Positions 43,627-51,417 of a DNA stretch of 64,000 nt are shown here, piece by piece. Location of the stretch: positions 186,001-250,000 of the forward strand of contig JBCCGG010000001.1 of NCBI GenBank assembly GCA_039029395.1, given 5' to 3'. Under the pieces are notes generated by a model. The model did no database searches. It was not told the origin of the DNA and saw only the letters and a program-made list of their open reading frames with translations. Position 1 is the first letter of the stretch, and every line of letters starts with the position of its first letter. The stretch is from JBCCGG01 sp039029395. Its GTDB lineage: Bacteria; Pseudomonadota; Alphaproteobacteria; Kiloniellales; JAKSDN01. A program made the translations under genes and the position numbers.

Positions 43627-44526
43627 GTGTCAGACGCCACGACACTCCACTGCTCCTTTTGCGGCAAGAGCCAACACGAGGTCAGCAAGCTGATCGCCGG
43701 GCCGACGGTGTTCATCTGCGACGAGTGCGTCGATCTCTGCAAGGACATCGTCGACGAAGAGCGCAAGCCGACAATTCCCTTGTCGGCCGAACCGGTCCCG
43801 AGGCTGGCGCAGATCGCCAAATCACTCGAGCGCACCGAGGACATCGAAAAAGCTGCCAGGAACGCCCTATCGGTCTTCTTGCACCGCCACAGTGTGCGCA
43901 TGAGCGCGGCCTCGCTGGCCGACGCTCAGGAAGCACTGCCGCCGGCCCATGGCTTGCTCGTCGGTCCCAGCCTGATGCGCAGCGCGGTCGCGCGCTTTCT
44001 TCACGAACATCTCCCGGTGCCCTTTGCATTTGCCGATGCCCCAACACTGATGGAGATCCACGAGGAGGTCGATGTTCGGCAGGCGATTGCGCACAAGCTT
44101 CTCAACCTGGCGGACTGCAACGCTCAGCGCGCGGCGCAAGGGATTGTTTACATCGACGACCTGGATCAGATCGGCCAGCTTGCCGTTACGGAACCGAGTG
44201 GGCCGGAGGCGTCGTGTAAGAGGGTCCAGCGCGCGCTGGCCAATCTAATGACGGGTCCCAAGGTCGAGGTGACCTTCGAGCGCAACGGCGCGGCCTACGG
44301 ATCGCTGTCGCTTGATATGAGCGGCGTCACGTTTCTTTGCGCCGGCGCCTTCTATCCCTTGACCAGGTTGGTGACCGCCGGCGATGAGCGCGCGGAGACC
44401 TGCAAGAGGTCGGGCCGCTTGAGCAAGGGCTCGGCCGATGTTCTGGCCGCCTGCGGTCTTGTGCCGGAACTGACGGCCAGCCTTTCGATCCTGATTACCC
44501 TCGAGGTCGCGGAGCCGGCCGGCTGA
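43627..44526 (+). CDS. Degenerate ClpX-like protein: intact zinc finger, inactive AAA+ domain
   Basis: A 299-residue ClpX homologue. The N-terminal treble-clef zinc finger is intact (Cys9, Cys12, Cys31, Cys34 in LHCSFCGKSQ and VFICDECVDLC). The large AAA+ domain is recognisable: PFAFADAPTLMEI, QGIVYIDDLDQIG (ClpX: GIVYIDEIDKI), VQRALANLMTG, TFLCAGAF and GLVPEL. All working parts are changed. Walker A GPTGSGKT reads GPSLMRSA (113-120), Walker B DE is DD, the GYVG pore loop is missing (MEIHEEVDV), and the arginine finger IGR reads TAS. The small domain and the ClpP-binding IGF loop are absent. It cannot unfold by ATP; it may bind ClpX adaptors or partners through the zinc domain. GTG start. Confidence 0.87.
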   Translation: MSDATTLHCSFCGKSQHEVSKLIAGPTVFICDECVDLCKDIVDEERKPTIPLSAEPVPRLAQIAKSLERTEDIEKAARNALSVFLHRHSVRMSAASLADAQEALPPAHGLLVGPSLMRSAVARFLHEHLPVPFAFADAPTLMEIHEEVDVRQAIAHKLLNLADCNAQRAAQGIVYIDDLDQIGQLAVTEPSGPEASCKRVQRALANLMTGPKVEVTFERNGAAYGSLSLDMSGVTFLCAGAFYPLTRLVTAGDERAETCKRSGRLSKGSADVLAACGLVPELTASLSILITLEVAEPAG

Positions 44527-44531
44527 CCTCG

Positions 44532-44981
44532 CTACTCGATCTGCTCCTTCCAGCTCTCGTAGATGCCGAGCGCCTCGGCGCCCGTGGTGCGCGGCAGGTC
44601 GTCGGCGACGTCGAACCAGGGCACTTTCTCGTCGAAAAACATGTGGAGGTAGGGCTTGACCGCCTCTGGCTGGTCCAGGGAGCAGACGCCGACGTTGATT
44701 CCGAAGGTCTCGGCCGGGTCCCGGGGGCGCCAATCGATGCCGCTGCCGCAGGCGCCGCAGGAGCCCCGTTGGCCCCAATCTGACGATGCATAGTAGATCG
44801 GCTGGCCCTTGGTGAAGCGCAGGGATCCGCTCTTGGTCAGCACGCCGATTTCGAAGGGCTGGCTCGAGCTCTTCTGGCAGATCTTGCAGTGGCAATAGTA
44901 GGCGAGATCCAAGTAGGCCTCCGCCTCGTAACGCACCGCCCCGCTGAGGCAGCCGCCGGTCACAGGTGTCGCTTCGGCCAT
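44532..44981 (-). CDS. GFA family protein (CENP-V/GFA fold)
   Basis: A 149-residue zinc-binding protein of the glutathione-dependent formaldehyde-activating enzyme family. Zinc ligands are visible in YYCHCKICQKSSS and GSCGACGSGIDWRP. The N-terminal motif, usually GGCLCGAVRY, reads GGCLSGAVRY: the second Cys is Ser, so one zinc site may be altered. Family members bind glutathione adducts, and most are of unknown function. It converges on the ClpX-like gene (five bases between ends) and is divergent from the Rieske oxygenase gene. Confidence 0.88.
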   Translation of the reverse strand: MAEATPVTGGCLSGAVRYEAEAYLDLAYYCHCKICQKSSSQPFEIGVLTKSGSLRFTKGQPIYYASSDWGQRGSCGACGSGIDWRPRDPAETFGINVGVCSLDQPEAVKPYLHMFFDEKVPWFDVADDLPRTTGAEALGIYESWKEQIE

Positions 44982-45037
44982 CTCGTGATCCCCTGTCGAT
45001 CAAAGCTTCTCGCTGATTCTACAGAAAAAGATCGGCG

Positions 45038-46201
45038 ATGACAGGTGCGGTCTCGATGGGCCATAAAAGGGCCATGGACGAGCCAGAGGATCTGTTCGAT
45101 CCGGCACACTATCGAGGCACCCGGCGGCCCCTGCTGGAGGCGGAAACCCTGCCAGCGTGGTGCTATGGCGGCGCGGCGTTTTACCGGCGCGAGCTGGCGC
45201 GCGCGTTCCGCCCGGCCTGGCGCTTTGTCGGCCGCGCGGAGGAGCTGGCCGAGCCGGGCGACCACATGAGCGTCTGGAGCGCCGCCGGCCCGGTTATCGT
45301 GCTGCGCGACGACGACGGCGCCTTGCGGGCCTTCGCCAACAGCTGCCGTCACCGGGGCGCCCAGCTGGTCGAAAGCTGCGGCCGGGCCAAGCGCTTGGTT
45401 TGTCCCTACCACGGCTGGAGCTACCGCCTGTCGGGCGACCTGCTGGCGGCACCTGGCATGGACGGGGTCGTGGGGTTCGACAAGGCGGCCCACGGCCTGA
45501 TGCCCCTGCGGCTCGAGACCTGGGCCGGCTTCGTCTTCGTCAATCCGACCGACGAGGGGCCCAGCCTCGCCGAATGGCTGGGCGATCTGCCGGCGCGCAT
45601 GGCCTGCTACCGCCTGGAGCAGATGCGCTGCACGCGGCGGGTCGGCTTCGAGGTCGCGGCCAATTGGAAGCTCCTGGCGGAAAACGCTCTGGAGGCCTAT
45701 CACACCGGCCTGGTGCACCGGGACAGTTTGGGTCAACAGGCCGCCGAGCCGGTTGCCACCCACGGCAACTGGACCGCGCTTCTGGTGCTCGACGAACGTT
45801 CGGTCGCGACCCTGCCTGGCACCGCCCCGGCTCTTGCGCCGATCCCGACCCTCGAGGGCGATGCCCTGCGCGGCACCACCTTCACCATGGTCTACCCCTC
45901 GACCCAGTTCGCCTTTGCCCAGGACTGCGTGTGGTGGTTCGACGTTCAGCCCCTGGGCCCGAGGCGCACCCGCTTGGTGCTGGGCTCCTGCTTTCCCGAA
46001 GCGGCGACCCAGCAGGCCGGTTTCGATGAGGCGGTCGAGGCCTACTACCGGCGCTGGGACCTGGCGACGCCGGAGGACAACGCCATCTGCGAACGCCAGC
46101 AGAAGGGGCTCGACTCGGCGCTGCGCACTCCTGGCCGCTTCGCCGCAAGCGAGTTCGCCGTACACGCCTTAGACAACTGGGTGTTGGATCGGGTGCTCTA
46201 G
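45038..46201 (+). CDS. Rieske [2Fe-2S] aromatic-ring-hydroxylating/amine oxygenase alpha subunit
   Basis: A ~387-residue oxygenase subunit. The Rieske centre is C-x-H-x(16)-C-x2-H in SCRHRGAQ and CPYHGWSY (about residues 101-125). The mononuclear iron site is in AENALEAYHTGLVHRDS (two His), with the bridging Asp/Glu nearby and a carboxylate ligand expected in the C-terminal DLATPEDN region. The C-terminal AICERQQKGLDS is typical of the group that includes carnitine and glycine betaine monooxygenases as well as ring dioxygenases. No reductase is adjacent, so the partner is elsewhere. Starts at 45038, 45056 (MGHKR) and 45074 (MDEPEDLFDP) are possible. Confidence 0.88.
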   Translation: MTGAVSMGHKRAMDEPEDLFDPAHYRGTRRPLLEAETLPAWCYGGAAFYRRELARAFRPAWRFVGRAEELAEPGDHMSVWSAAGPVIVLRDDDGALRAFANSCRHRGAQLVESCGRAKRLVCPYHGWSYRLSGDLLAAPGMDGVVGFDKAAHGLMPLRLETWAGFVFVNPTDEGPSLAEWLGDLPARMACYRLEQMRCTRRVGFEVAANWKLLAENALEAYHTGLVHRDSLGQQAAEPVATHGNWTALLVLDERSVATLPGTAPALAPIPTLEGDALRGTTFTMVYPSTQFAFAQDCVWWFDVQPLGPRRTRLVLGSCFPEAATQQAGFDEAVEAYYRRWDLATPEDNAICERQQKGLDSALRTPGRFAASEFAVHALDNWVLDRVL

Positions 46202-46204
46202 CCT

Positions 46205-46237
46205 AAAAAGAAGGGCCCCGCCACGGAGGACGGGGCC
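46205..46237 (-). terminator. Rho-independent terminator, minus strand
   Basis: On the minus strand the stem GGCCCCG pairs with CGGGGCC around a ten-base loop and is followed by CTTCTTTTT. It lies just beyond the stop of the Rieske gene on the other strand. It would end a leftward transcript, either that of the small gene at 46,382 or a short RNA started near 46,300. Confidence 0.7.
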
Positions 46238-46294
46238 AACGGATGGGTATTTAGAGCAAAAGGGCCTAAGCACCCCCAGAGTCGGATCAAATGG

Positions 46295-46310
46295 TTAACT
46301 AATCGTTAAC
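46295..46310. promoter_or_regulatory. CtrA-type binding site
   Basis: The sequence TTAACTAATCGTTAAC matches the alphaproteobacterial CtrA consensus TTAA-N7-TTAAC exactly. It lies in an AT-rich 140-base strip between the minus-strand terminator and the small gene at 46,382, where no protein start is near it. It may drive a short RNA or a long leader. Its closeness to the sensor kinase and mipZ makes a cell-cycle role plausible. Confidence 0.5.
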
Positions 46311-46381
46311 ACTAAATGAAATAATTAACCCTCTCTTGATGATTCCTAATCTTTGGTTAGCGGAACGGCCGTCCGGCCATG

Positions 46382-46630
46382 CTATTTGCCCAGTTCCTGA
46401 TAGACGCAGCATTTCACGCGCCAAACCGGCACGCGCGCGTCGCGGTCCTCCAGGGCATTGAGATGGGTCTCGGCGACCTGGCACTCGATCTTGAGTCCGA
46501 GCGCGGCGGCGTCGGCCAGACAGCCGTTAAGCTGTTCTACCCGCTCCTGAATCTCATTTGCAAGGGCGCGGCCATCGCGCGCCGCCGTGACCGCCGCGCG
46601 CAGATGCTCGATGGATTCTCGAGCCGACAT
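46382..46630 (-). CDS. Small helical hypothetical protein (82 aa)
   Basis: An 82-residue soluble protein, mostly alpha-helical (RESIEHLRAAVTAARDGRAL, then NEIQERVEQLNGCLADAAAL), with a C-terminal VWRVKCCVYQELGK. The first half has heptad spacing typical of a coiled coil. The ATG at 46630 has AGGAC and, further away, AAGGAGG upstream. It is followed by a leftward terminator at 46,205. No family recognised; the context is next to cell-cycle genes. Confidence 0.65.
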   Translation of the reverse strand: MSARESIEHLRAAVTAARDGRALANEIQERVEQLNGCLADAAALGLKIECQVAETHLNALEDRDARVPVWRVKCCVYQELGK

Positions 46631-46865
46631 GAGCCGTCCTTAGCCTCCTTCCTCGATGACAGAGGGAAGCCCACAGCCAAAAAGCTTAACGCGAAATGGT
46701 AAAGGCGCGGTTCACGGAGGCGGGCCGGGCACCCGCTGACCGGGCGCGGCATTACTTTCCGAACTCTTTGACGCGGAAAAAGATCATTTATGAAATCACT
46801 TGTTTCCACTGGCTAGGATTTTGTGACATGCTAGCCGTTCGCCCGATTCGCCCGTTGGGGGGCCC

Positions 46866-48473
46866 ATGAAGGAAAGATCCGACTATTATTGGACGGCTGC
46901 CGCTTCCAGTGCGCCGGAAGATGATGGTCGGCCGGCCCCAGCCCGGCCCGGCGCCGAGCCCGCGCCGGAAGCAACCGGCGATTATCTGCGGGCCGCCGGC
47001 GACTGGCTGTGGGAAGTCGACGAGCACCTCAACTACACCTACTTATCGAAGGGCGTGGTCCGGGCCCTCGGCGTGCCGCTCGAGGAGCTCCTGGGCAGCT
47101 ACATATTCTCCCTGACGTATTTCAAGGAGGTCGACAGCGACCTGTTGGCGATCGTCGAGGCGCTGCAGGACCGGGTCGCCTTCCGCAACCAAAGCGTCGT
47201 CCTGCAGGACGCGCGCGGTGTTCAGCGAGTCCTGACGCTCAGTGGCGTGCCGGTGTTCGATCCGGGGAGCGGCCGCTTTCTGGGCTATCGTGGCACCGGC
47301 CGCGAAGAAAAGGACGGCCGCGATCAACGGGCCGAGCAAGGCGCGCGCGCCGCCGTGTTCCGGGACTTCGCCGAGATCGCCGCCGACTGGCTATGGGAAA
47401 CCGACGGCGAGCTGCGCGTCACCTACCTCTCCAAGGGGATCGAGCAGCTCGGCGGCCGGGCGCCGGAGGAAAACCTGGGCCGGCACTTGAGCGAGCTATG
47501 CGACGCGGACGAGACCCTGCGGGCCCGGCTCGAGCTACGCCAGCCGTTCCGCTGGTGCAAGGTCGCCTGGCAACAGACGGCCGGTGCCCAGGCCCGCAAC
47601 GTCTTGCTGAGCGGCCGGCCGCTGCTTGACGAGGCCGGGCGCTTTCTCGGCTACCGCGGGGTTGCGGCCGATCCCGGCGACGGCTTGGCGATCGATGCGC
47701 AGCTGCTTGCCGCCAAGCAGGCCGCCGAGGAGGCCAGCTTCTCCAAGTCGGAGCACTTGAGCAACCTGAGCCACGAGCTGCGCACGCCCTTGAACGCGAT
47801 CATCGGCTTCTCCGATGCCATGCGAAACGAAATCATGGGCGCCCTGCCGAACGACCAGTACCGCCAGTACGTCCAGGATATCCACGACAGCGCCCGCCAT
47901 TTGCTGGAGATGGTCAACGGCGTGCTCGATCTGTCGCGCATCGAGGCCGGCAAGATGGACTTGGACGTCGAGGAGGTCGATGTCCGCGAGGCGATCGACG
48001 AATGCCGGCGCATGCTGCGCGAGCAGGCCGACAAGGCCCGGGTCGAAACGAAGCTTGAGTGCGACGAAGACTTGCCGGGGCTGGCGGTCGACCGGGTCAA
48101 GCTCAAGCAGATTCTGCTCAATCTCCTGTCCAACGCCCTCAAGTTTACGCCGCCCGGCGGTCAAGTCGCCGTTGTCGCCCGCAGGATCGCCAGCGGCAGC
48201 CTGGAGATCGAGGTGCGCGACACCGGGGTCGGTATCGATTCCGACGATATTCCAAAGGTCTTGGCGCGCTTTGGCCAGGCGGCCGCCGGGCGCGGCCGTC
48301 AGGGCACCGGGCTTGGCTTGGCGATCACCAAGTCTCTGGTCGAGATGCATGGCGGCGTGCTCAAGATCGTCAGCGGCGAAGGGGTCGGCACCCGCGCGCT
48401 CGTGCAGTTCCCGAAGGAGCGCGTGGTGAGCCGCCCGTCCGGCGAGTCAGAGCCCTGGAAGATCCTGTTTTAG
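46866..48473 (+). CDS. Soluble double-PAS sensor histidine kinase
   Basis: A 535-residue kinase with no membrane helix. Two PAS domains form an internal repeat. The first starts at DWLWEVDEHLNYTYLSKGV (residue 46) and ends FLGYRGTGR; the second starts at DWLWETDGELRVTYLSKGI (residue 174) and ends FLGYRGVAA. HisKA follows with the phospho-acceptor His303 in LSHELRTPLNAIIGFSD. The ATPase domain has LLNLLSNALKFTPPGG (N box), DTGVGI (G1) and GTGLGL (G2). No response regulator is adjacent, so it is an orphan kinase. It lies 52 bases upstream of mipZ on the same strand and may belong to the cell-cycle network; that is inferred from position. Confidence 0.93.
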   Translation: MKERSDYYWTAAASSAPEDDGRPAPARPGAEPAPEATGDYLRAAGDWLWEVDEHLNYTYLSKGVVRALGVPLEELLGSYIFSLTYFKEVDSDLLAIVEALQDRVAFRNQSVVLQDARGVQRVLTLSGVPVFDPGSGRFLGYRGTGREEKDGRDQRAEQGARAAVFRDFAEIAADWLWETDGELRVTYLSKGIEQLGGRAPEENLGRHLSELCDADETLRARLELRQPFRWCKVAWQQTAGAQARNVLLSGRPLLDEAGRFLGYRGVAADPGDGLAIDAQLLAAKQAAEEASFSKSEHLSNLSHELRTPLNAIIGFSDAMRNEIMGALPNDQYRQYVQDIHDSARHLLEMVNGVLDLSRIEAGKMDLDVEEVDVREAIDECRRMLREQADKARVETKLECDEDLPGLAVDRVKLKQILLNLLSNALKFTPPGGQVAVVARRIASGSLEIEVRDTGVGIDSDDIPKVLARFGQAAAGRGRQGTGLGLAITKSLVEMHGGVLKIVSGEGVGTRALVQFPKERVVSRPSGESEPWKILF

Positions 48474-48525
48474 CAGAGTTGAAGGCCGGTGATGATTCGT
48501 CGTTGTTGTAGGACGTGAAAACACG

Positions 48526-49371
48526 ATGCAAGAGACGCTAGGCAATCCCGGAAGCCCTCACATCATCACGGTGGGCAACGAAAAGGGAGGCACCGGAAAG
48601 TCGACCACCGCCATGCATCTGGTGGTGGCCCTGCTCAAGCACGGCTATCGGGTCGGCGCGATCGATCTGGACGGCCGCCAGGGCACCCTTTCGGATTACC
48701 TGGAAAACCGCACCCAGTTTATGAAGACCAACGGGACTTCGTTGATCTGCCCGGTGCTGCGCCGGCTCGAACCGAAACACTTGCCGAGCCGCGAGGAGTC
48801 CGAGGCGGCTGAGCGTGCCGCCTTGGCAGAAGCTCTCCAGGCTCTGGCGGACCAAGACATCGTGGTGATCGACACGCCTGGCAGCGATTCTCATCTGGCG
48901 CGGCTTGGTCATGGCGCGGCCGACACTCTGGTCACGCCGCTCAACGACAGCTTGCTCGACATTCACGTCTTGGCCCGCATCGACACCGACCGGCGCGAGG
49001 TGCAGGCCCCCAGCAACTACACCAAGCTGGTTTGGGAGCAGAACAACCTGCGCGTGGTCGACGGCCTCAGGCCGATCGATTGGCTGGTGCTGCGCAACCG
49101 CTTGAGCTTCCTGGACGCCCACAACAAACGTGACGTCGGCCAGCTGCTACATCAGCTGTCCCGGCGAATCGGTTTTCGCCTGTTCGACGGCTTCGGCGAG
49201 CGGGTCATCTTCCGCCAGCTGTTTCTTTCCGGCCTCACGTTGCTGGATCTGCCGGTCGATGGCATGGCTTTATCCCTGACCGGTAGCCACGAGGCGGCCC
49301 GGCGCGAGATCGACGAGCTCTTGCAGGCGATCGGCGTTGCCGGGGACGCCGCCCAAAGCGTACGCGCCTAA
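48526..49371 (+). CDS. mipZ: Division-plane positioning ATPase MipZ
   Basis: MipZ is a ParA-type ATPase that forms a gradient from the ParB-bound poles and blocks FtsZ assembly away from midcell. The 281-residue protein has the deviant Walker A GNEKGGTGKSTTA with the signature Lys (about residues 17-29), DLDGRQGTLSDYLENR, the Walker B-like IVVIDTPGSDSHLAR and TPLNDSLLDIHVLAR, which are MipZ hallmarks that separate it from plain ParA. The ATG at 48526 is chosen by homology. It follows the sensor kinase and converges on the SPOR-domain gene. Confidence 0.92.
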   Translation: MQETLGNPGSPHIITVGNEKGGTGKSTTAMHLVVALLKHGYRVGAIDLDGRQGTLSDYLENRTQFMKTNGTSLICPVLRRLEPKHLPSREESEAAERAALAEALQALADQDIVVIDTPGSDSHLARLGHGAADTLVTPLNDSLLDIHVLARIDTDRREVQAPSNYTKLVWEQNNLRVVDGLRPIDWLVLRNRLSFLDAHNKRDVGQLLHQLSRRIGFRLFDGFGERVIFRQLFLSGLTLLDLPVDGMALSLTGSHEAARREIDELLQAIGVAGDAAQSVRA

Positions 49372-49378
49372 GATTACC

Positions 49379-50698
49379 TCAACGCTGAACGACGATGCAG
49401 TCCTGGTCTTGGGAACGCAGGGCGCGGCACAAGGTCTCGGCTTGCTCGGCCTTGGCAAAGTCGCCCGCACGCACGCGGTAGCGAAGGCCCTGGTTCTCAA
49501 TTTCGGCCGGCTCGATGGTCGGCGCCACGTCGTCCAAGAGCGCGGGATATGTTTCGCGCAGCCGCTGCCAGGCAGCCTCGGCGTCCGATTGACTCGAGAC
49601 CGAGGCGAGTTGGATCGCAAAGGTTCCTGAGCCGGCGAGCGCGTTGGGCTTACGTTCTGGCACAGGCGGCTGGAGGGCGGCACTCGGTGGCGGCGGCGCC
49701 AGGTCCGGTTCGACCGGGGGCTTGGCGGCGGGCTTGTCCGGCAGAGGCGCGACCTCGGGCTTGGCTTCCGGCTTGTCGGGCACCTGGCCGGGGACGGTGA
49801 TGGTGCCCTGGGGCGTGTTGACCACGAGGCTGAAATCGTGGTCGCCATCGGGCAGGGCGCGGTCCGGGACAAAGGCCCATTCGCCGACGCTATCGGCCCT
49901 GACCGTGCCGAGTGGCTTGCCGTTGTCGAGGATGATGAGCTCCGCGTTGGGCTCCGCTCGGCCTGCCAGAACCGCCTGGCCGTCGGGCTCGATGCGCACC
50001 AGATCGAAACTGGGCACGGTCTCCGGCGGTGCCACCGAGGGCTGGGGCTCCGGGAGGGGCGCTACAGCTGGCTCTGGTGTCGACGCTGGTTCTGCGGGCA
50101 GCGCGGCGGTTTGCTGAACTCCGAGCTCCGGTGTGCTGCCCTGGGACAGCGCCGGGGTTCGCTCGCCGCTGGTCTGCATCGCGTACCATAGTCCGCCCGC
50201 CAGGCAGGCCACGGCCAAGCCGGCGATCAGCGCTTGGCTGAAGGGTGAGAGACCGTCGGGTTCACGGGCCGAGGTCGCGCTGTACACCACCGGATCCGGC
50301 GTGACGGACGGTGTGCCGTTCGCCGCCGGGGTCACAGGAACCTCGGCTTGGCAAGGCGGCGGTTCTGGCTCGGGCTCTTTGCTTGCGGGCGCCTCTGTCG
50401 GTGCTTCGGTGGGTTCGCTGATCGCCAGGGCCAAGTTGGGGATGCGCGGGCGTTTCAGATCGATGGTCAGCAAACTGCCCGGCTCGCTGGGCTCCTCACC
50501 GGGTCCCGGCGCGTGCGCTTCCGGATCGAGGGGAAACATCTCCGGCTGTGCCGGCAAGCCGTTCGATGGCCGCTCCGATTTGGCCTGCAGCTTGGCTTCG
50601 ATCGAACCCAACAGCGCCTGGGCCGGCTGGTGGTTCTCCCCGGCCGGGCGCGCGTGTCCCTTCTCGGCAAAAAGATGATCGGACGCTGCGCTGCCCAT
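49379..50698 (-). CDS. SPOR-domain membrane protein with an Ig-like domain
   Basis: A 439-residue bitopic protein. About 155 cytoplasmic residues rich in Pro and acidic residues precede one membrane helix (SQALIAGLAVACLAGGLWYA). A Pro-rich spacer, a bacterial Ig-like domain (VLAGRAEPNAELIILDNGKP, then VGEWAFVPDRALPDGDHDFS), a second Pro/Lys spacer and a C-terminal SPOR domain (FAIQLASVSSQSDAEAAWQR; YRVRAGDFAKAEQAETLCRAL) follow. SPOR domains bind denuded peptidoglycan at the division septum. The ATG at 50698 has GAGGAC upstream, 27 bases after the parA-like gene, so the two form one transcript. It converges on mipZ. Confidence 0.88.
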   Translation of the reverse strand: MGSAASDHLFAEKGHARPAGENHQPAQALLGSIEAKLQAKSERPSNGLPAQPEMFPLDPEAHAPGPGEEPSEPGSLLTIDLKRPRIPNLALAISEPTEAPTEAPASKEPEPEPPPCQAEVPVTPAANGTPSVTPDPVVYSATSAREPDGLSPFSQALIAGLAVACLAGGLWYAMQTSGERTPALSQGSTPELGVQQTAALPAEPASTPEPAVAPLPEPQPSVAPPETVPSFDLVRIEPDGQAVLAGRAEPNAELIILDNGKPLGTVRADSVGEWAFVPDRALPDGDHDFSLVVNTPQGTITVPGQVPDKPEAKPEVAPLPDKPAAKPPVEPDLAPPPPSAALQPPVPERKPNALAGSGTFAIQLASVSSQSDAEAAWQRLRETYPALLDDVAPTIEPAEIENQGLRYRVRAGDFAKAEQAETLCRALRSQDQDCIVVQR

Positions 50699-50724
50699 GG
50701 GAGTCCTCAGGTAGGGGGAAGCGC

Positions 50725-51417
50725 TCAGCTTGCGCTGATCGACGGTTGGGACGCGGCGCCGAGCCGGCGTGGCGCCGGCAGGCTGGGCCCCTTGATCTGG
50801 CTCTCTAACCGGTCGCTCACGTAGCCCCACAGCTTGGTGATCTCTTCGACCGCCCGCGTCGCACTGGGGATCTCCATGACCGTCCGGCCATCGGTCATGC
50901 TGGCCGCGAAATCGACCCGGTGGTGAATGGTCGCCGGTGCCAAGGGCCCGTAGCGCGACACCAGCTTGACGGTCTCGAGCGTCAGGCGGGCGTTCACCGT
51001 GGCGCTATTGATGACGAACACCAACGGCTTGCCCAGGCGCTCCACGAGGTTGAGCGTGGCGCCGATCGAGCGCAGGTCGTGCGGGCTCGGCCGGGTCGGG
51101 ATCAGCACAAGATCGGAGCAGGCGACGATCCGCGACACGGCGTCGTCCATCGCCGGCGGGGTGTCGATGATCACCAGCCGGGTGTCTTTCAGGCGCAAGG
51201 TGGCGAGGTCGTCCTGCAGTGAGGCCAAACTCGTCGTCACGAAGCGGGGCGCCGGCGCGGCGCGCATGTTCCACCAATCGGAAAGGCTGCCTTGAGGGTC
51301 GGTGTCGATGACGGCGACCGGCCCGTTGCCCGCCTGCTCGGCGGCGACCGCCAGGTGCCCGGCTAAGGTCGTCTTGCCCGATCCGCCCTTTCGTGAAGCG
51401 ATGGTCAAAACTTGCAT
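50725..51417 (-). CDS. ParA family ATPase
   Basis: A 230-residue ParA/MinD-type ATPase with deviant Walker A ASRKGGSGKTTLAGHLA (Lys at about residue 10), DTDPQGSLSDWW, Walker B IIDTPPAMDDAVSRI, and the family's C-terminal helices. It is of the short, HTH-free kind that positions cargo other than chromosomes. No parB is next to it; the partner may be the SPOR protein encoded just downstream, whose cytoplasmic N-terminus could recruit it. This pairing is inferred from operon structure. Confidence 0.9.
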   Translation of the reverse strand: MQVLTIASRKGGSGKTTLAGHLAVAAEQAGNGPVAVIDTDPQGSLSDWWNMRAAPAPRFVTTSLASLQDDLATLRLKDTRLVIIDTPPAMDDAVSRIVACSDLVLIPTRPSPHDLRSIGATLNLVERLGKPLVFVINSATVNARLTLETVKLVSRYGPLAPATIHHRVDFAASMTDGRTVMEIPSATRAVEEITKLWGYVSDRLESQIKGPSLPAPRRLGAASQPSISAS

